From Streptomyces cadmiisoli (GTDB taxonomy: Bacteria; Actinomycetota; Actinomycetes; Streptomycetales; Streptomycetaceae), in the NCBI RefSeq assembly GCF_003261055.1, contig NZ_CP030073.1, positions 8,866,001-8,930,000 on the forward strand: 64,000 nt of DNA. Reading direction: 5' to 3'. Below are positions 55,594 through 64,000 of this stretch, in pieces; positions within the stretch are counted from its first letter, which is position 1, and each line of letters begins with the position of its first letter. Made by a program: the position numbers and the translations under genes. The notes under the pieces are model-generated. The model searched no databases, was not told the DNA's origin, and worked only from the letters and a program-made list of their open reading frames with translations.

Positions 55594-57513
55594 ATGGATC
55601 ATGACCGCGTGCAACACCGAGAGGAACTCCACGAACTGCTTGCATGCGCCGGGCTCACGGTTGTCGCGGACGTGCGCCCAGGCGGCCTGTTCCCGCCGGA
55701 GGCCGGCTGGCGCATCGCGCGGGGGATTGCAGCGCCGATCGGAGCGGCCCGGGAAGGGCTCGACGCCGCGTGGTGGCGCCGCGTTGCCGACTGCGATGGT
55801 GAGTTCTTGGTGGCAATCCTCGGACGTCGGATCGGCGGCAACGATTCCTGGTGGACCCGGGTCCGGCACTCCAGCGAGGTGCCGGGGCTGACCGGCGGCC
55901 CCGGGTTCGTGGCGCTCTCCCTTGACGGGCAGGTGTTGCTTGCGGAGGTTCCTCGCGCGGACGGGCCACGGGTGACGGCCCTCGACCGGCTGCCGGAGCA
56001 GTTGGAGGAAACCGCAGCGGCCGCCGGGCGCGAGACGGAGACCGAGCGCGCCGAGGTGTGGGCGGCGGTGCCCGGCCGGCCGGTGTGGCCTTCGCACTGG
56101 GCGGAGGGGATCGGGTTCAATCCGGCCGCGCCGGACGAGCTGCTGATCCGGCTGCTGGACGTTTCGGAGGGCTTCCTGCACGACTGCGACCGGTCCGCCG
56201 TCCTCGACGCCGCCGTGGCACACCCCGATCCGCGGGTGCGCTCGCAGCCCGCCGACACCTTCCGGCCCAAGCTCACGTCCGATCAATGGGTACGCCTGAT
56301 CCGCGCCGAACCGTCGCAGAGCCGGCGCGTGCTGTGGGCAGAGCATGCCTGTGCCTGGGGCGTTGAACTCCCCGGAGACCTGTACGACGACCTCCTCGCC
56401 GGCCCGTCCCGCGCCCAGGCCGCCGAACTCCCAGGACTCCCTACACACCACTTGCCCAGCCTCGCGGCCGACGCAGATCCCCGGGTGCGGGCGACTGCCT
56501 GCGCCCACTGGGAGGACCTCGCCGTGCCACTGCGCAAGCGGCTGCTGGCCGACACCGACGACGCGGTGCGTACGGCGGCGCTGCTTGCCCACCACACCGT
56601 TGTCCCGATGCCCCGTGAGGTCTTCAACGAGGTGCCGGCACCCCAGCGGGCGCTCGAACAGTGCCGTATCGAGCCCGGTTTGGAGGCGGAGCTGGTCCGG
56701 GACGGGGACGTGGAGGTACGCCGGGCGCTGGCCGGCAACCCACGACTTGGCGCACCCAGTGTCGCCGTCCTGGCGCAGGACCCCTACGACGACATCCGCT
56801 CCGTGGTGGCACTGCGACCTGATCTCACCGAGGAGCAGCGTGCCTCGGTGCGCTACGACTTCGACCCGACCTTGATGTCGCACACTCTGCCCTGGGTCGA
56901 GAGCCTGCACGGCGACGCCGACGCGATGCGCCGCCTGGCCGTATCGTCCCATCCGCTCGTCCGCCGCAGCGTGGCCCGTGCCCGGCACCTTCCACCGGAC
57001 GTCGTGGCGCGCCTGGCCCGGGACGAGGACCGGACGGTCCGCCTGTTCCTCGCCGAATCGTGCGACGATGCGCCGACCGAGATGCTGCTGGAGGTATGGC
57101 GCTGGTGGGACGGCAGCTTCAGCCACCCCGACCGCCCCCGCGGCCACCCCAACTTCCCCCGCACCGGACTGCTGCGTTACGCCGCCGACCCCAGTGGGCG
57201 GATGCGCCGGTTGGCCCTGGACGATCCCGAGTCCACACCTGCCGACGTCGCGCGACTCGCTCGGGATCCCGAAGCCGAGGTGCGCCGCCGGGCGGCCGAG
57301 GATTCCCGGTTGCCGTCGGCCGACGCAGTGCGGCTTCTGAACGACCCGGCGTCCCATGTCCGTGCGGCCGCGATACGCAATCCGCAGATGCCGGCGCGAG
57401 TCCTGGCCGGGTTGCTGCACGACCGTGCCACGGCATACGAGGCGATCGTCAACCCGGCGATCCCCGTCCCCGTCCTGCAGCGCATCCTGGCCGCGGCCGC
57501 CGGGGCACGCTGA
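55594..57513 (+). CDS. Leucine-rich-variant/HEAT-like repeat protein
   Basis: A 639-residue soluble protein. From about residue 190 it is built of short helical repeats with the pattern hP(D)xxVRxxxAxN, for example VAHPDPRVRSQPAD, RDGDVEVRRALAGNPRL, ARDPEAEVRRRAAEDSRLPS and NDPASHVRAAAIRNPQMPA, typical of leucine-rich-variant (LRV) or HEAT-like scaffolds. The first 180 residues are a separate domain without a motif I can name. Such scaffolds bind proteins or DNA (some relatives are DNA glycosylases of the AlkD kind), but no catalytic residues are evident. Start ATG 55594 is the first good one, with only a weak ribosome binding site. It is not in an operon. Confidence 0.8.
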   Translation: MDHDRVQHREELHELLACAGLTVVADVRPGGLFPPEAGWRIARGIAAPIGAAREGLDAAWWRRVADCDGEFLVAILGRRIGGNDSWWTRVRHSSEVPGLTGGPGFVALSLDGQVLLAEVPRADGPRVTALDRLPEQLEETAAAAGRETETERAEVWAAVPGRPVWPSHWAEGIGFNPAAPDELLIRLLDVSEGFLHDCDRSAVLDAAVAHPDPRVRSQPADTFRPKLTSDQWVRLIRAEPSQSRRVLWAEHACAWGVELPGDLYDDLLAGPSRAQAAELPGLPTHHLPSLAADADPRVRATACAHWEDLAVPLRKRLLADTDDAVRTAALLAHHTVVPMPREVFNEVPAPQRALEQCRIEPGLEAELVRDGDVEVRRALAGNPRLGAPSVAVLAQDPYDDIRSVVALRPDLTEEQRASVRYDFDPTLMSHTLPWVESLHGDADAMRRLAVSSHPLVRRSVARARHLPPDVVARLARDEDRTVRLFLAESCDDAPTEMLLEVWRWWDGSFSHPDRPRGHPNFPRTGLLRYAADPSGRMRRLALDDPESTPADVARLARDPEAEVRRRAAEDSRLPSADAVRLLNDPASHVRAAAIRNPQMPARVLAGLLHDRATAYEAIVNPAIPVPVLQRILAAAAGAR

Positions 57514-57864
57514 CGCTGGGCTCCGGCACAACTTCGTCCGCCTGGCCGCTTGGCCGGCCCGGCCCTCAGACCGCGTCAGCGGCAGCCTCCGCAGGCTCAA
57601 GCGATATCACCTCGGTCTACTGCGGAGCATGTACCTATCGGCGATCGTCAGCATCACGACCTGTCCCTCCTCCAAGGCGCATCACCAGCGCAAGCGCAGC
57701 GAGGAGGAAGGGACACAAGCAAGTCATGCCATCGCACGGCGACACCTCGACGTGCCGTGGGCAATGGGACGTGACGGACAACGCTCTGAAGGTTCACGTT
57801 CCGTCACGGCTGCGTCTTGGTATCACGATAGGGAATCCTTTCCGCCGGGCGTTAGGTTGACGAA
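57514..57864. other. Intergenic stretch, no supported gene
   Basis: A plus frame reads RHNFVRLAAWPARPSDRVSG for a short way before losing quality. I cannot place it. No clear regulatory site was seen. Confidence 0.35.
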
Positions 57865-58494
57865 ATGCGCGATCAGCAGAACTTAGAAGCGGCCTGGAGT
57901 TGCCTCACCACCTGGCTGAGGGTGAATGCCCCAGTCTCGTATTCTTCGCTGCTTCCGCCCGCCCCGGAGCAGGTAATCGAGGCCGCTGACGCCCAGCTGA
58001 GACAGCACCTCGGCTTCGGGGTTCCTGTGGAGCTGGCCCACCTGTGGCGGTTGTGCGGCGGTGTGGAGCACCAGTACATCGAGGCCAATGAGGAGGAGGG
58101 CGAGGTTGGTTCGGGGGCGTTCTTGCCGGGCGGAATCCTGCTCGGCCCGGCGGATGCGCTCAGGCTGCGGCTGCCCGAGATCGACCGCAACGACTTGTGG
58201 GGCTCCGCGGTGGTGCCTTGGTTGACCGGCGACGAAGCAGGCCCCGAGTCCGGGCACTACGTGGGCGCGGGCGGCGTCGGTTACTGGTCGCTGCCGGACA
58301 ATCTGGCCTGTCACAAACCCGGCTGTCCGTCGATCGCCGCCTACCTCGAAGCCGTTCACCGCACCCTCACCGAAGGGCCGGCCGATGCCATGGGCCCAGA
58401 TGTGCCCGGCCTGGTGTGGGGCTGCCTGATCTGGGATGACCCCGAGACGCCTGTGCTGGACGATGCGCTGGAGCATTGGAGCCCCGTCCACTGA
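57865..58494 (+). CDS. SMI1/KNR4 (SUKH)-family protein
   Basis: A 209-residue protein with SUKH-like features: an N-terminal helix pair, then LGFGVPVELAHLWRLCGGVE, the turn GAFLPGGILLGPADAL and a late SIAAYLEAVHRTL. Bacterial SUKH proteins often act as immunity factors in polymorphic toxin systems, while others are scaffolds. No toxin gene is adjacent, so its job is open. ATG 57865. It is monocistronic. Confidence 0.8.
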   Translation: MRDQQNLEAAWSCLTTWLRVNAPVSYSSLLPPAPEQVIEAADAQLRQHLGFGVPVELAHLWRLCGGVEHQYIEANEEEGEVGSGAFLPGGILLGPADALRLRLPEIDRNDLWGSAVVPWLTGDEAGPESGHYVGAGGVGYWSLPDNLACHKPGCPSIAAYLEAVHRTLTEGPADAMGPDVPGLVWGCLIWDDPETPVLDDALEHWSPVH

Positions 58495-58740
58495 CCCGGG
58501 CCCTCGCCCGTGTGCCGCCTGGCGGACGTGCCCTGGGTGGAGGCGCAGTGGCCACCGCTTCGTCATCTCGCAGAACAGGTGGTATGAGCAGGGAATTCTT
58601 GGGCACCCCCGTGTCGACCCCTGCCCTGGTCGGCGGATGTAGCCGGGCGACCGTCCTTCTGTGGGACTTCGCAGCTCAGGGTGACGAGAGCATCGACCGC
58701 GGCGGTATACCGCTGGGCAGGACGTCCGTGACATCAAGCG

Positions 58741-58776
58741 AGGGCCGGGTCTACCGCAGGGGGAAGACCCGGCCCT
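58741..58776. terminator. Strong terminator of the ABC transporter operon
   Basis: Perfect 12-bp stem AGGGCCGGGTCT / AGACCCGGCCCT with a 12-base loop, 19 bases after the permease stop on the minus strand. Confidence 0.85.
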
Positions 58777-58794
58777 GTCGTCGTACGCCAGCCG

Positions 58795-61350
58795 CTACTC
58801 GGTCTTGATGGCGTTCAGTATGTTCAGCTTCGCGGCGCTGCGGGCCGGCCACAACGAGGCCAGCACGCCGACCAGTCCCGCGAGCGCCAGGAAGATCCCG
58901 ATCCGCTCCCAGGGCAGGATGAGTTCGTAGCCGGGGATCGACGCCTTGATCGTCTCGCCGATCGCCCAGCCGAGGAACGTACCGAGGCCGATGCCGATCA
59001 GTGCGCCGAAGAGGGAGATGACCACGGCTTCCAACCGCACCATCCGCTTGACCCGGCGCCGGTCGAGACCGATCGCGCGGAGCATGCCGATCTCCTGCTG
59101 CCGCTCGAAGACCGACATCGCAAGGGTGTTGACCACGCCGAGGACGGCGATGAGGAGGGCCATCGCGAGCAGGCCGTACAGGATGTTCAGCATCAGGTTG
59201 ATCATGCCGCCGAACTGGTCGCGGATGTCCTGGTGATCCATCACCGTGATGGCCGGGTTCTCACCGAGAGCGCTGATCAGCGCCTTCTCGTTCGTCGCGG
59301 TCGGACCGCCGTCCATCTTGACGAAGATCTGCGGGATGAACGGCTTGGCCTCGTGCGGGTTGACGACCTCGGTGCTGACGATGACGGGGGACACGAACTC
59401 GCTGTCCTTGTAGACCGCGCCGACCGTCAGGGTGCCCTGCTTCTTGTCGCCGAAGGTGACGGGGATGTCCGTTCCGACTTCCCAGCCTCTCTTCTCGGCC
59501 GTCTTCTCGGCGACCGCGATACGTCCATCGGCGAGCGATCCGAGGCCGCCGTCCACGACGTCGATGTTCAGGACCTGCCCGATGGCGCCCGGGGTGACCG
59601 CCGAGGCTGACACGAAGCCGTCCCTTTCGGCCTTCTCGCCCTTCCGGAGCTCGAAGTACACGGACTGCTGCGGCGAGACCGCGGTCACCCCGTCCGCCTT
59701 CTCCAGGGCCGTCAGTGCGGACTGGTCCAGGTCACCACCGTTCGCCATCACGACCATGTAGTCGGCCTTGATGTTGTCCGTGGTCATCTTGTCGAGGGCC
59801 TGGCCGACCGTGACACCGAGCACCGTCAGACCGGTCACGAGCGTCAGACCGATGGCGAGCGCGGATGCCGTGGCGCCGGTGCGGCGCGGGTTGCGGACCG
59901 CGTTCTGCCCGGCCAGCTTGCCGGAGACCCCGAACGGGCCGGTGAGGAGAGGGCGGATGAGCGCGATGACGGGCCGCGACAGCAGCGGGATCAGGATGAT
60001 GATGCCGATCAGTGCGAAGAACGCGCCTGCCGCGATTCGGATCCGGCCGTCGTCGCCGCCCATTCCGGCGCCCCACACGATGGCGGCCGTGCCGAGCGCG
60101 GTGATGAACGTGCCGATGGAGTTGCGTACCACCAGGGACTTGACGGTGGCGACCGCGTGGACGCTGCTCATCGCCGCCACCGGCGGGATTTTCGCGGCCC
60201 TGCGGCCCGGCAGCCAGGCGGCGAACATCGTGATCAGTACCCCGACGGCGAGCGCGGCGGTCACCGGGGTGGCGGTCACGACCAGCGGTCCGGGCGGGAC
60301 GTTCATTCCGAAGGCGGCCATGCCCGAACGCAGCCCGAGCGCCAGACCCACGCCGATGACGAAGCCGATCGCCGAGGCGACCGTCCCGACGAGCGCGGCC
60401 TCGATGAGCACCGAACGGGTGATCTGCTTGCGCGAGGCGCCGACGGCGCGCATCAGCGCGAGCTCCTTGGTGCGCTGGGCGACCAGCATGGAGAAGGTGT
60501 TGGAGATCAGGAACACGCCGACGAAGAGAGCGATGCCGGCGAAGCCCAGCAGCACTTGCTTGAGGGCGCCGAGGCCCGACTCGATGTCCCTCGCCTGCTC
60601 TTCGGCGATCGCCCGGCCGGTCTTGGCCTCGGCGGACTTCGGCAGCAGCGGTTCGATCGCGTCAAGGAGCTTCGCGTCGTCGGCGCCGGGGGCGGCGGTG
60701 ACGGTGACGTCCTGGTACCAGCCCGTCTCGAGGTACTGCTTCTGGGCGACGGCCGTGTCGAAGAGCACGAGGCTGCCGCCGGCTTTCACTTCGCCGTCGT
60801 CGGTGGTGAAGACACCGCTCAGGGTGAACTTCTTGACCGGCCCGTTGGTCGCGACCCGGACACGGTCGCCGACCTTGTAGCTGCCCTTGGCGGCGGTGCC
60901 CTCGTCCAGTGCGATCTGACCGGACTTCAGCGGGCCCGAGCCGTCGGTGAAGGCGTAGGCGGGGTCCTTGCCGTCCTTGCCGGGGGCGAAGTTGGAGCCC
61001 TTGGGGCTGCCGAATGTGCCGTCGATGAGCTTTCCGTCGGGGTCGGCGACCCCGGCGAAGCCTTCGACGCGGCCGTACACGGCGGCCACGCCGTCCAGTG
61101 CCCGGATCTTGTCGACGGTCTTCTGCGAGACGCCGGGGTCGGACTCGGGGTCGTTCGGGTCACCGAACGAGGTGACGGCCACCGCCACGTTGTCGTAGCT
61201 CTTCGCGGACTGGCTTCGGAAGGCGTTCGAGAGGGTGTCGGTGAAGACCAGGGTGCCGGAGACGAAGGCCACGCCGAGCATCACGGCGAGCACGGTCATC
61301 AGCAGCCTGGCCTTGTGCGCGAGCACAGTGCGCAGGGCGGTACGGAACAT
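58795..61350 (-). CDS. FtsX-like ABC transporter permease
   Basis: An 851-residue membrane protein. It has an N-terminal helix (about 15-35), a large extracellular MacB-type domain (about 40-260), a first FtsX module of three helices (about 265-390, QRTKELALMRAVGASRKQIT), further helices near 420-470, a second extracellular part and a second FtsX module at the C-terminus (about 725-845, ERQQEIGMLRAIGLDRRRVK). This duplicated layout fits the LolE/MacB-like exporters widespread in actinomycetes. It is the second gene of the operon after its ATPase, separated by 93 bases that contain a hairpin. The substrate may be a lipid, peptide or antibiotic; nothing here decides it. Confidence 0.93.
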   Translation of the reverse strand: MFRTALRTVLAHKARLLMTVLAVMLGVAFVSGTLVFTDTLSNAFRSQSAKSYDNVAVAVTSFGDPNDPESDPGVSQKTVDKIRALDGVAAVYGRVEGFAGVADPDGKLIDGTFGSPKGSNFAPGKDGKDPAYAFTDGSGPLKSGQIALDEGTAAKGSYKVGDRVRVATNGPVKKFTLSGVFTTDDGEVKAGGSLVLFDTAVAQKQYLETGWYQDVTVTAAPGADDAKLLDAIEPLLPKSAEAKTGRAIAEEQARDIESGLGALKQVLLGFAGIALFVGVFLISNTFSMLVAQRTKELALMRAVGASRKQITRSVLIEAALVGTVASAIGFVIGVGLALGLRSGMAAFGMNVPPGPLVVTATPVTAALAVGVLITMFAAWLPGRRAAKIPPVAAMSSVHAVATVKSLVVRNSIGTFITALGTAAIVWGAGMGGDDGRIRIAAGAFFALIGIIILIPLLSRPVIALIRPLLTGPFGVSGKLAGQNAVRNPRRTGATASALAIGLTLVTGLTVLGVTVGQALDKMTTDNIKADYMVVMANGGDLDQSALTALEKADGVTAVSPQQSVYFELRKGEKAERDGFVSASAVTPGAIGQVLNIDVVDGGLGSLADGRIAVAEKTAEKRGWEVGTDIPVTFGDKKQGTLTVGAVYKDSEFVSPVIVSTEVVNPHEAKPFIPQIFVKMDGGPTATNEKALISALGENPAITVMDHQDIRDQFGGMINLMLNILYGLLAMALLIAVLGVVNTLAMSVFERQQEIGMLRAIGLDRRRVKRMVRLEAVVISLFGALIGIGLGTFLGWAIGETIKASIPGYELILPWERIGIFLALAGLVGVLASLWPARSAAKLNILNAIKTE

Positions 61351-61372
61351 GAGGGCGTCCAGGTGGTGGGGC

Positions 61373-61395
61373 GTCCGGTCCCACAGGGACCGGAC
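61373..61395. terminator. Intercistronic hairpin between ATPase and permease
   Basis: Perfect 10-bp stem GTCCGGTCCC / GGGACCGGAC with a 3-base loop. Lying inside the operon, it may stabilise the ATPase mRNA or partly end transcription and so set the ATPase:permease ratio. Confidence 0.65.
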
Positions 61396-61443
61396 GAAGT
61401 GACGGGAGCGGGGCTGGTCCCCGGACAGGGGGAGCCTGAGGGT

Positions 61444-62211
61444 TCAGCTCGTGCGGCCCTTGGCGTCGAACGCCTTCATGCGGTCCAGCACACCGTCCGC
61501 GGTCGGGGCTAGCATCTCGTCCACGATCCGCCCGTCCGCGAGGAAGACGACGCGGTCCGCGTATGAGGCCGCCATCGGGTCGTGCGTCACCATCACGACG
61601 GTCTGGCCCAGCTCGCGTACGGAGTTGCGCAGGAAACCCAGCACCTCGGCGCCGGAACGGGAGTCGAGGTTTCCGGTCGGCTCGTCGCCGAAGATGATTT
61701 CGGGCTGGGAGGCAAGTGCGCGGGCGACGGCGACGCGCTGCTGCTGGCCGCCGGAGAGCTGGGCGGGGCGGTGGTGGAGCCGGCCGGAGAGCCCGACCAT
61801 GTCGATGACCCGCTCCACCCACTGCTTGTCGGGCTTGCGGCCGGCGATGTCCATCGGCAGCGTGATGTTCTCCAGACCCGTCAGCGTCGGCAGCAGGTTG
61901 AACGCCTGGAAGATGAATCCGATCTTGTCCCGGCGCAGCTGGGTCAGCTGCTTGTCCTTGAGGGAGCCGAGCTCGGTCTCACCGATCCGCACGGAGCCGC
62001 TGCTGAAGCTGTCGAGTCCGGCGACGCAGTGCATCAGCGTGGACTTGCCGGAGCCCGAAGGGCCCATGATCGCGGTGAACTCGCCCTGTCGGAAGTCCAC
62101 GGAGACCCGGTCGAGCGCGACCACCTGGGTCTCACCGTGTCCATAGACTTTGGACAGCTCCGTGGCGCGGGCGGCCACTGTGGTTGCACGGTGGGCGGTG
62201 GTAATGGTCAC
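61444..62211 (-). CDS. ABC transporter ATP-binding protein
   Basis: A 255-residue ATPase of the MacB/LolD type. Walker A GPSGSGKST is near residue 48, the Q-loop in FIFQAFNLLPTLT, the signature LSGGQQQR near 150, Walker B EIIFGDEPTGNLDSR near 170 and the switch His in VMVTHDP. It energises the FtsX-type permease encoded downstream. I chose GTG 62211, with GGAGAG eight bases upstream; the frame continues to 62496 but the added residues look non-coding. Confidence 0.95.
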   Translation of the reverse strand: MTITTAHRATTVAARATELSKVYGHGETQVVALDRVSVDFRQGEFTAIMGPSGSGKSTLMHCVAGLDSFSSGSVRIGETELGSLKDKQLTQLRRDKIGFIFQAFNLLPTLTGLENITLPMDIAGRKPDKQWVERVIDMVGLSGRLHHRPAQLSGGQQQRVAVARALASQPEIIFGDEPTGNLDSRSGAEVLGFLRNSVRELGQTVVMVTHDPMAASYADRVVFLADGRIVDEMLAPTADGVLDRMKAFDAKGRTS

Positions 62212-62665
62212 TTGACGGCTCTCCTGGTGGCGGGTCCTTGGGGACCCCACCATCCTGCTGTCCGCCAGGCCCCCGGATCGTCCGTCTTGGTGCCCGTTCC
62301 TGGGGCCCTCTTGGGTCTGACGGCGGTGCCTGCGCGTCCTCCTCTGGTATGACGTCGTCCCCCGGACGGTCGAGGGTGCGCCCTCGGGGTGCGTTTCGTG
62401 CCGTCGCGCCGTGCGGGGCGGCCACTCTGTGTCATTCCGGGGCACGGGGCTCGACGCTCGCCCAGCGAGCCACGGTTTGGGCAAGCCAGCGGTCATCGCG
62501 CTGACGCACCCTCAGGCATCAGTATGTGCCTGCGCCGTGGTACTGGCCCATAGGTCCAGGGCTTCTGCTGCGTAACGGTAGAAGGAGTGGCCGCGGCGCG
62601 TCAGGGATACTCCGTGCGGGCCGGCGCTCGAGAAGTCGGTGTCCGGCCGTCAACTGAACGGCCCG
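62212..62665. other. Control region upstream of the ABC operon
   Basis: About 450 bases without a supported gene. The ABC operon promoter must lie here, but I could not identify confident boxes. Confidence 0.5.
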
Positions 62666-62705
62666 CGGGTTCGGAGCAGCCGTCCGAGTGGCTGCTCCGA
62701 ACCCG
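62666..62705. terminator. Strong terminator of secDF
   Basis: Perfect 16-bp stem: CGGGTTCGGAGCAGCC (62666-62681) against its reverse complement (62690-62705), 8-base loop. It lies about 40 bases beyond the secDF stop on the minus strand. Confidence 0.9.
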
Positions 62706-62742
62706 GGCTGCCCCGAAGCAGGTGTGCGATGCCCCGACCACA

Positions 62743-64000
62743 TCAGGTCACAGCATTGCGCCGGCTCTGACGGGATGGGGGGCCGCCCGTGGTGGTTGCG
62801 GGATGAGTCATGTGCGTGCGGTTGTGGATTGCGATGGCGAGGGGCGTGGCGGTGAACATGGAGGAGTAGGTGCCGACTGCGAGGCCGATGAGGAGCGCGA
62901 GGGCGAAGTCGGTGAGGGAGTCGCCGCCGAGGACGGCCAGGGCGGTGAGGATGAAGGCCGCGCCGATGCCGGTGTTGACGGTGCGGGGCAGGGTCTGCAG
63001 GAGCGCCTGGTCGCTGATGTGTGAGAGGGGTGCCTTGCGGTTGCGTCGGCTCAGTTCTCTGATGCGGTCGAAGACGACGACGGAGTCGTTGACGGAGTAG
63101 CCGACGACTGTCAGCAGGGCAGCGAGGAAGATGCCGTCGATGGGCTTGCCGAGCCAGGCGAAGATGCCGATGAGGATCACGACGTCATGGGCGAGAGCGG
63201 CGACCGCTGCGGTTCCGAACAGCAAGCGGAAGCGCGCGGCGAGGTAGAGCAGTTGCGCTCCGAGGGCAGTGGCGAGAGCGATGAGGGCTCCGCGGCGCAG
63301 CTCGTCGCCGAGGCTCGGGCCGATGGCCTCGTCGCGGAGCTTGTCCGCGTGCCCGGTCAGATCTCGGATGGCTTCGGTGATTTCGGCAGTCTGAGCGTTG
63401 GTGAGCTGGCTGGTCCGTACGGTGAGTCGGTTGTCTCCGGACGTGTGGACGATGGCGTGGGGGTAGCCGGTGTCGGCGAGTGCGGTTCGGGCCCGGTCGG
63501 GGTCTGCGGGGGTGGCGGTGGCGTATTCGATGAGACGTCCGCCGGTGAATTCGATGCCGAAGTCGAGGCCGCGCAGCGCGATGCCGGAGGCGGCCAGGAC
63601 GAGTGCGGCGGTGGAGGCGGCGAGCCACCGGCGGGGCTGACGCAGCAGGCGTGGGTTCGTGCGGCTCAGACGGTTGCGGACGGTGCCGGCGTGAGCGATG
63701 CCCGTGAGGTGGGGGCGGCGGCGCATGCCGGGACGTGCGACGGCGTGGTCGGCCAGGACGCGGGTGATGACCAGGGCGCTGAACATGGATGCGAGGACAC
63801 CGATGCCCAGGGTGACTCCGAAGCCCCGGACGGGGCCGGAGGCGAGGAAGAACAGCAGGGCGGCGGCGATGAGGGTGGTGATGTTGGAGTCGGCGATCGC
63901 GCTGAAGGCGCCGCGGAATCCGGCGGCCAGGGACGAGCGTGGGGTGGGGCGGTTGCGCGCGGCGTACTCTTCGCGGGCGCGTTCGAAGACGAGTACGTTG
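62743..64000 (-). CDS. secDF: Protein translocase subunit SecDF, 3' part (runs off the window)
   Basis: The minus-strand frame is open from the window edge to the stop at 62743-62745, at least 419 residues. The upstream part reads SNITTLIAAALLFFLASGPV, then RGFGVTLGIGVLASMFSALV, the end of a SecD half. After a short linker it becomes a SecF half with LRGLDFGIEFTGGRLIEY, SVNDSVVVFDRIRE and TLPRTVNTGIGAA. SecD and SecF are thus fused. SecDF uses proton motive force to pull exported proteins through SecYEG. A start placed at ATG 63786 would cut the protein in the middle of a helix and is not real. The C-terminal tail is hydrophilic. Confidence 0.92.
   Translation of the reverse strand, partial: NVLVFERAREEYAARNRPTPRSSLAAGFRGAFSAIADSNITTLIAAALLFFLASGPVRGFGVTLGIGVLASMFSALVITRVLADHAVARPGMRRRPHLTGIAHAGTVRNRLSRTNPRLLRQPRRWLAASTAALVLAASGIALRGLDFGIEFTGGRLIEYATATPADPDRARTALADTGYPHAIVHTSGDNRLTVRTSQLTNAQTAEITEAIRDLTGHADKLRDEAIGPSLGDELRRGALIALATALGAQLLYLAARFRLLFGTAAVAALAHDVVILIGIFAWLGKPIDGIFLAALLTVVGYSVNDSVVVFDRIRELSRRNRKAPLSHISDQALLQTLPRTVNTGIGAAFILTALAVLGGDSLTDFALALLIGLAVGTYSSMFTATPLAIAIHNRTHMTHPATTTGGPPSRQSRRNAVT

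Noticed and set aside
55579..57600. A 673-codon minus-strand open frame
   Set aside because: It lies opposite the repeat protein at 55594-57513, which has clear helical repeats; the antisense product is low-quality.
63786..63786. ATG 63786 as the start of a separate secF-like gene
   Set aside because: The reading frame is open to the window edge and the upstream part encodes SecD-type helices, so it is an internal Met of a fused SecDF.

Overview
The window looks like chromosomal DNA of a high-GC actinomycete, most likely Streptomyces or a close relative. Supporting signs are GC-rich codon use, many GTG/TTG starts, an MbtH protein, a SigK/RskA pair, PAS/GAF/SpoIIE-type phosphatases and heavy IS traffic. 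No tRNA, rRNA or CRISPR array was seen.

1-18.3 kb: after about 1 kb with no recognisable gene comes one giant five-module NRPS gene (1088-17938), then mbtH and a terminator. The reading is C-A-T / C-A-T / C-A-T / dual E/C-A-T / C-A-T-TE. The eye-read pockets suggest a pentapeptide of a Ser-like residue, Asn, a D-configured residue, Phe and a Pro-like residue. No transporter, regulator or tailoring gene accompanies it, and the gene carries large, nearly identical internal duplications.

18.3-27.2 kb: accessory and decayed DNA. It holds transposase and pentapeptide-like remnants, a DODA/LigB dioxygenase, a CadD-like transporter, a TetR/SDR divergent pair with a clear operator, an APH-family kinase between two decayed integrase-like tails, a secreted repeat-type protein and a small hypothetical protein.

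27.3-44.5 kb: two paralogous PAS-PAS-GAF-PP2C-HATPase proteins bracket an IS21 element, decayed genes, a MarR / ECF41-like sigma divergent pair with twin operators, two alpha/beta hydrolases and a group II intron that splits an IS5-type transposase gene at a codon boundary. Both phosphatase genes and one hydrolase share a TGTCACA-N16-GGWC promoter pattern, resembling ECF41 promoters. This suggests a local sigma regulon.

44.5-54.9 kb: a DJ-1/PfpI and MocR-type regulator pair share an operator. Next comes a SigK-RskA system whose likely targets, a molybdopterin oxidoreductase and a fasciclin lipoprotein, lie about 4 kb away. The sigK and oxidoreductase genes share a CCAATCC-N16-CGGATT promoter. 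Between the two halves a decayed DUF1295-type gene is split by a 1,651-bp IS630-type element with matching terminal inverted repeats, a TA duplication and an Imm51-family immunity gene as apparent cargo.

54.9-64 kb: a leucine-rich-variant/HEAT-like repeat protein, a SMI1/KNR4-type protein, an ABC transporter (ATPase plus FtsX-type permease) and the 3' part of a fused SecDF gene that runs off the window edge.
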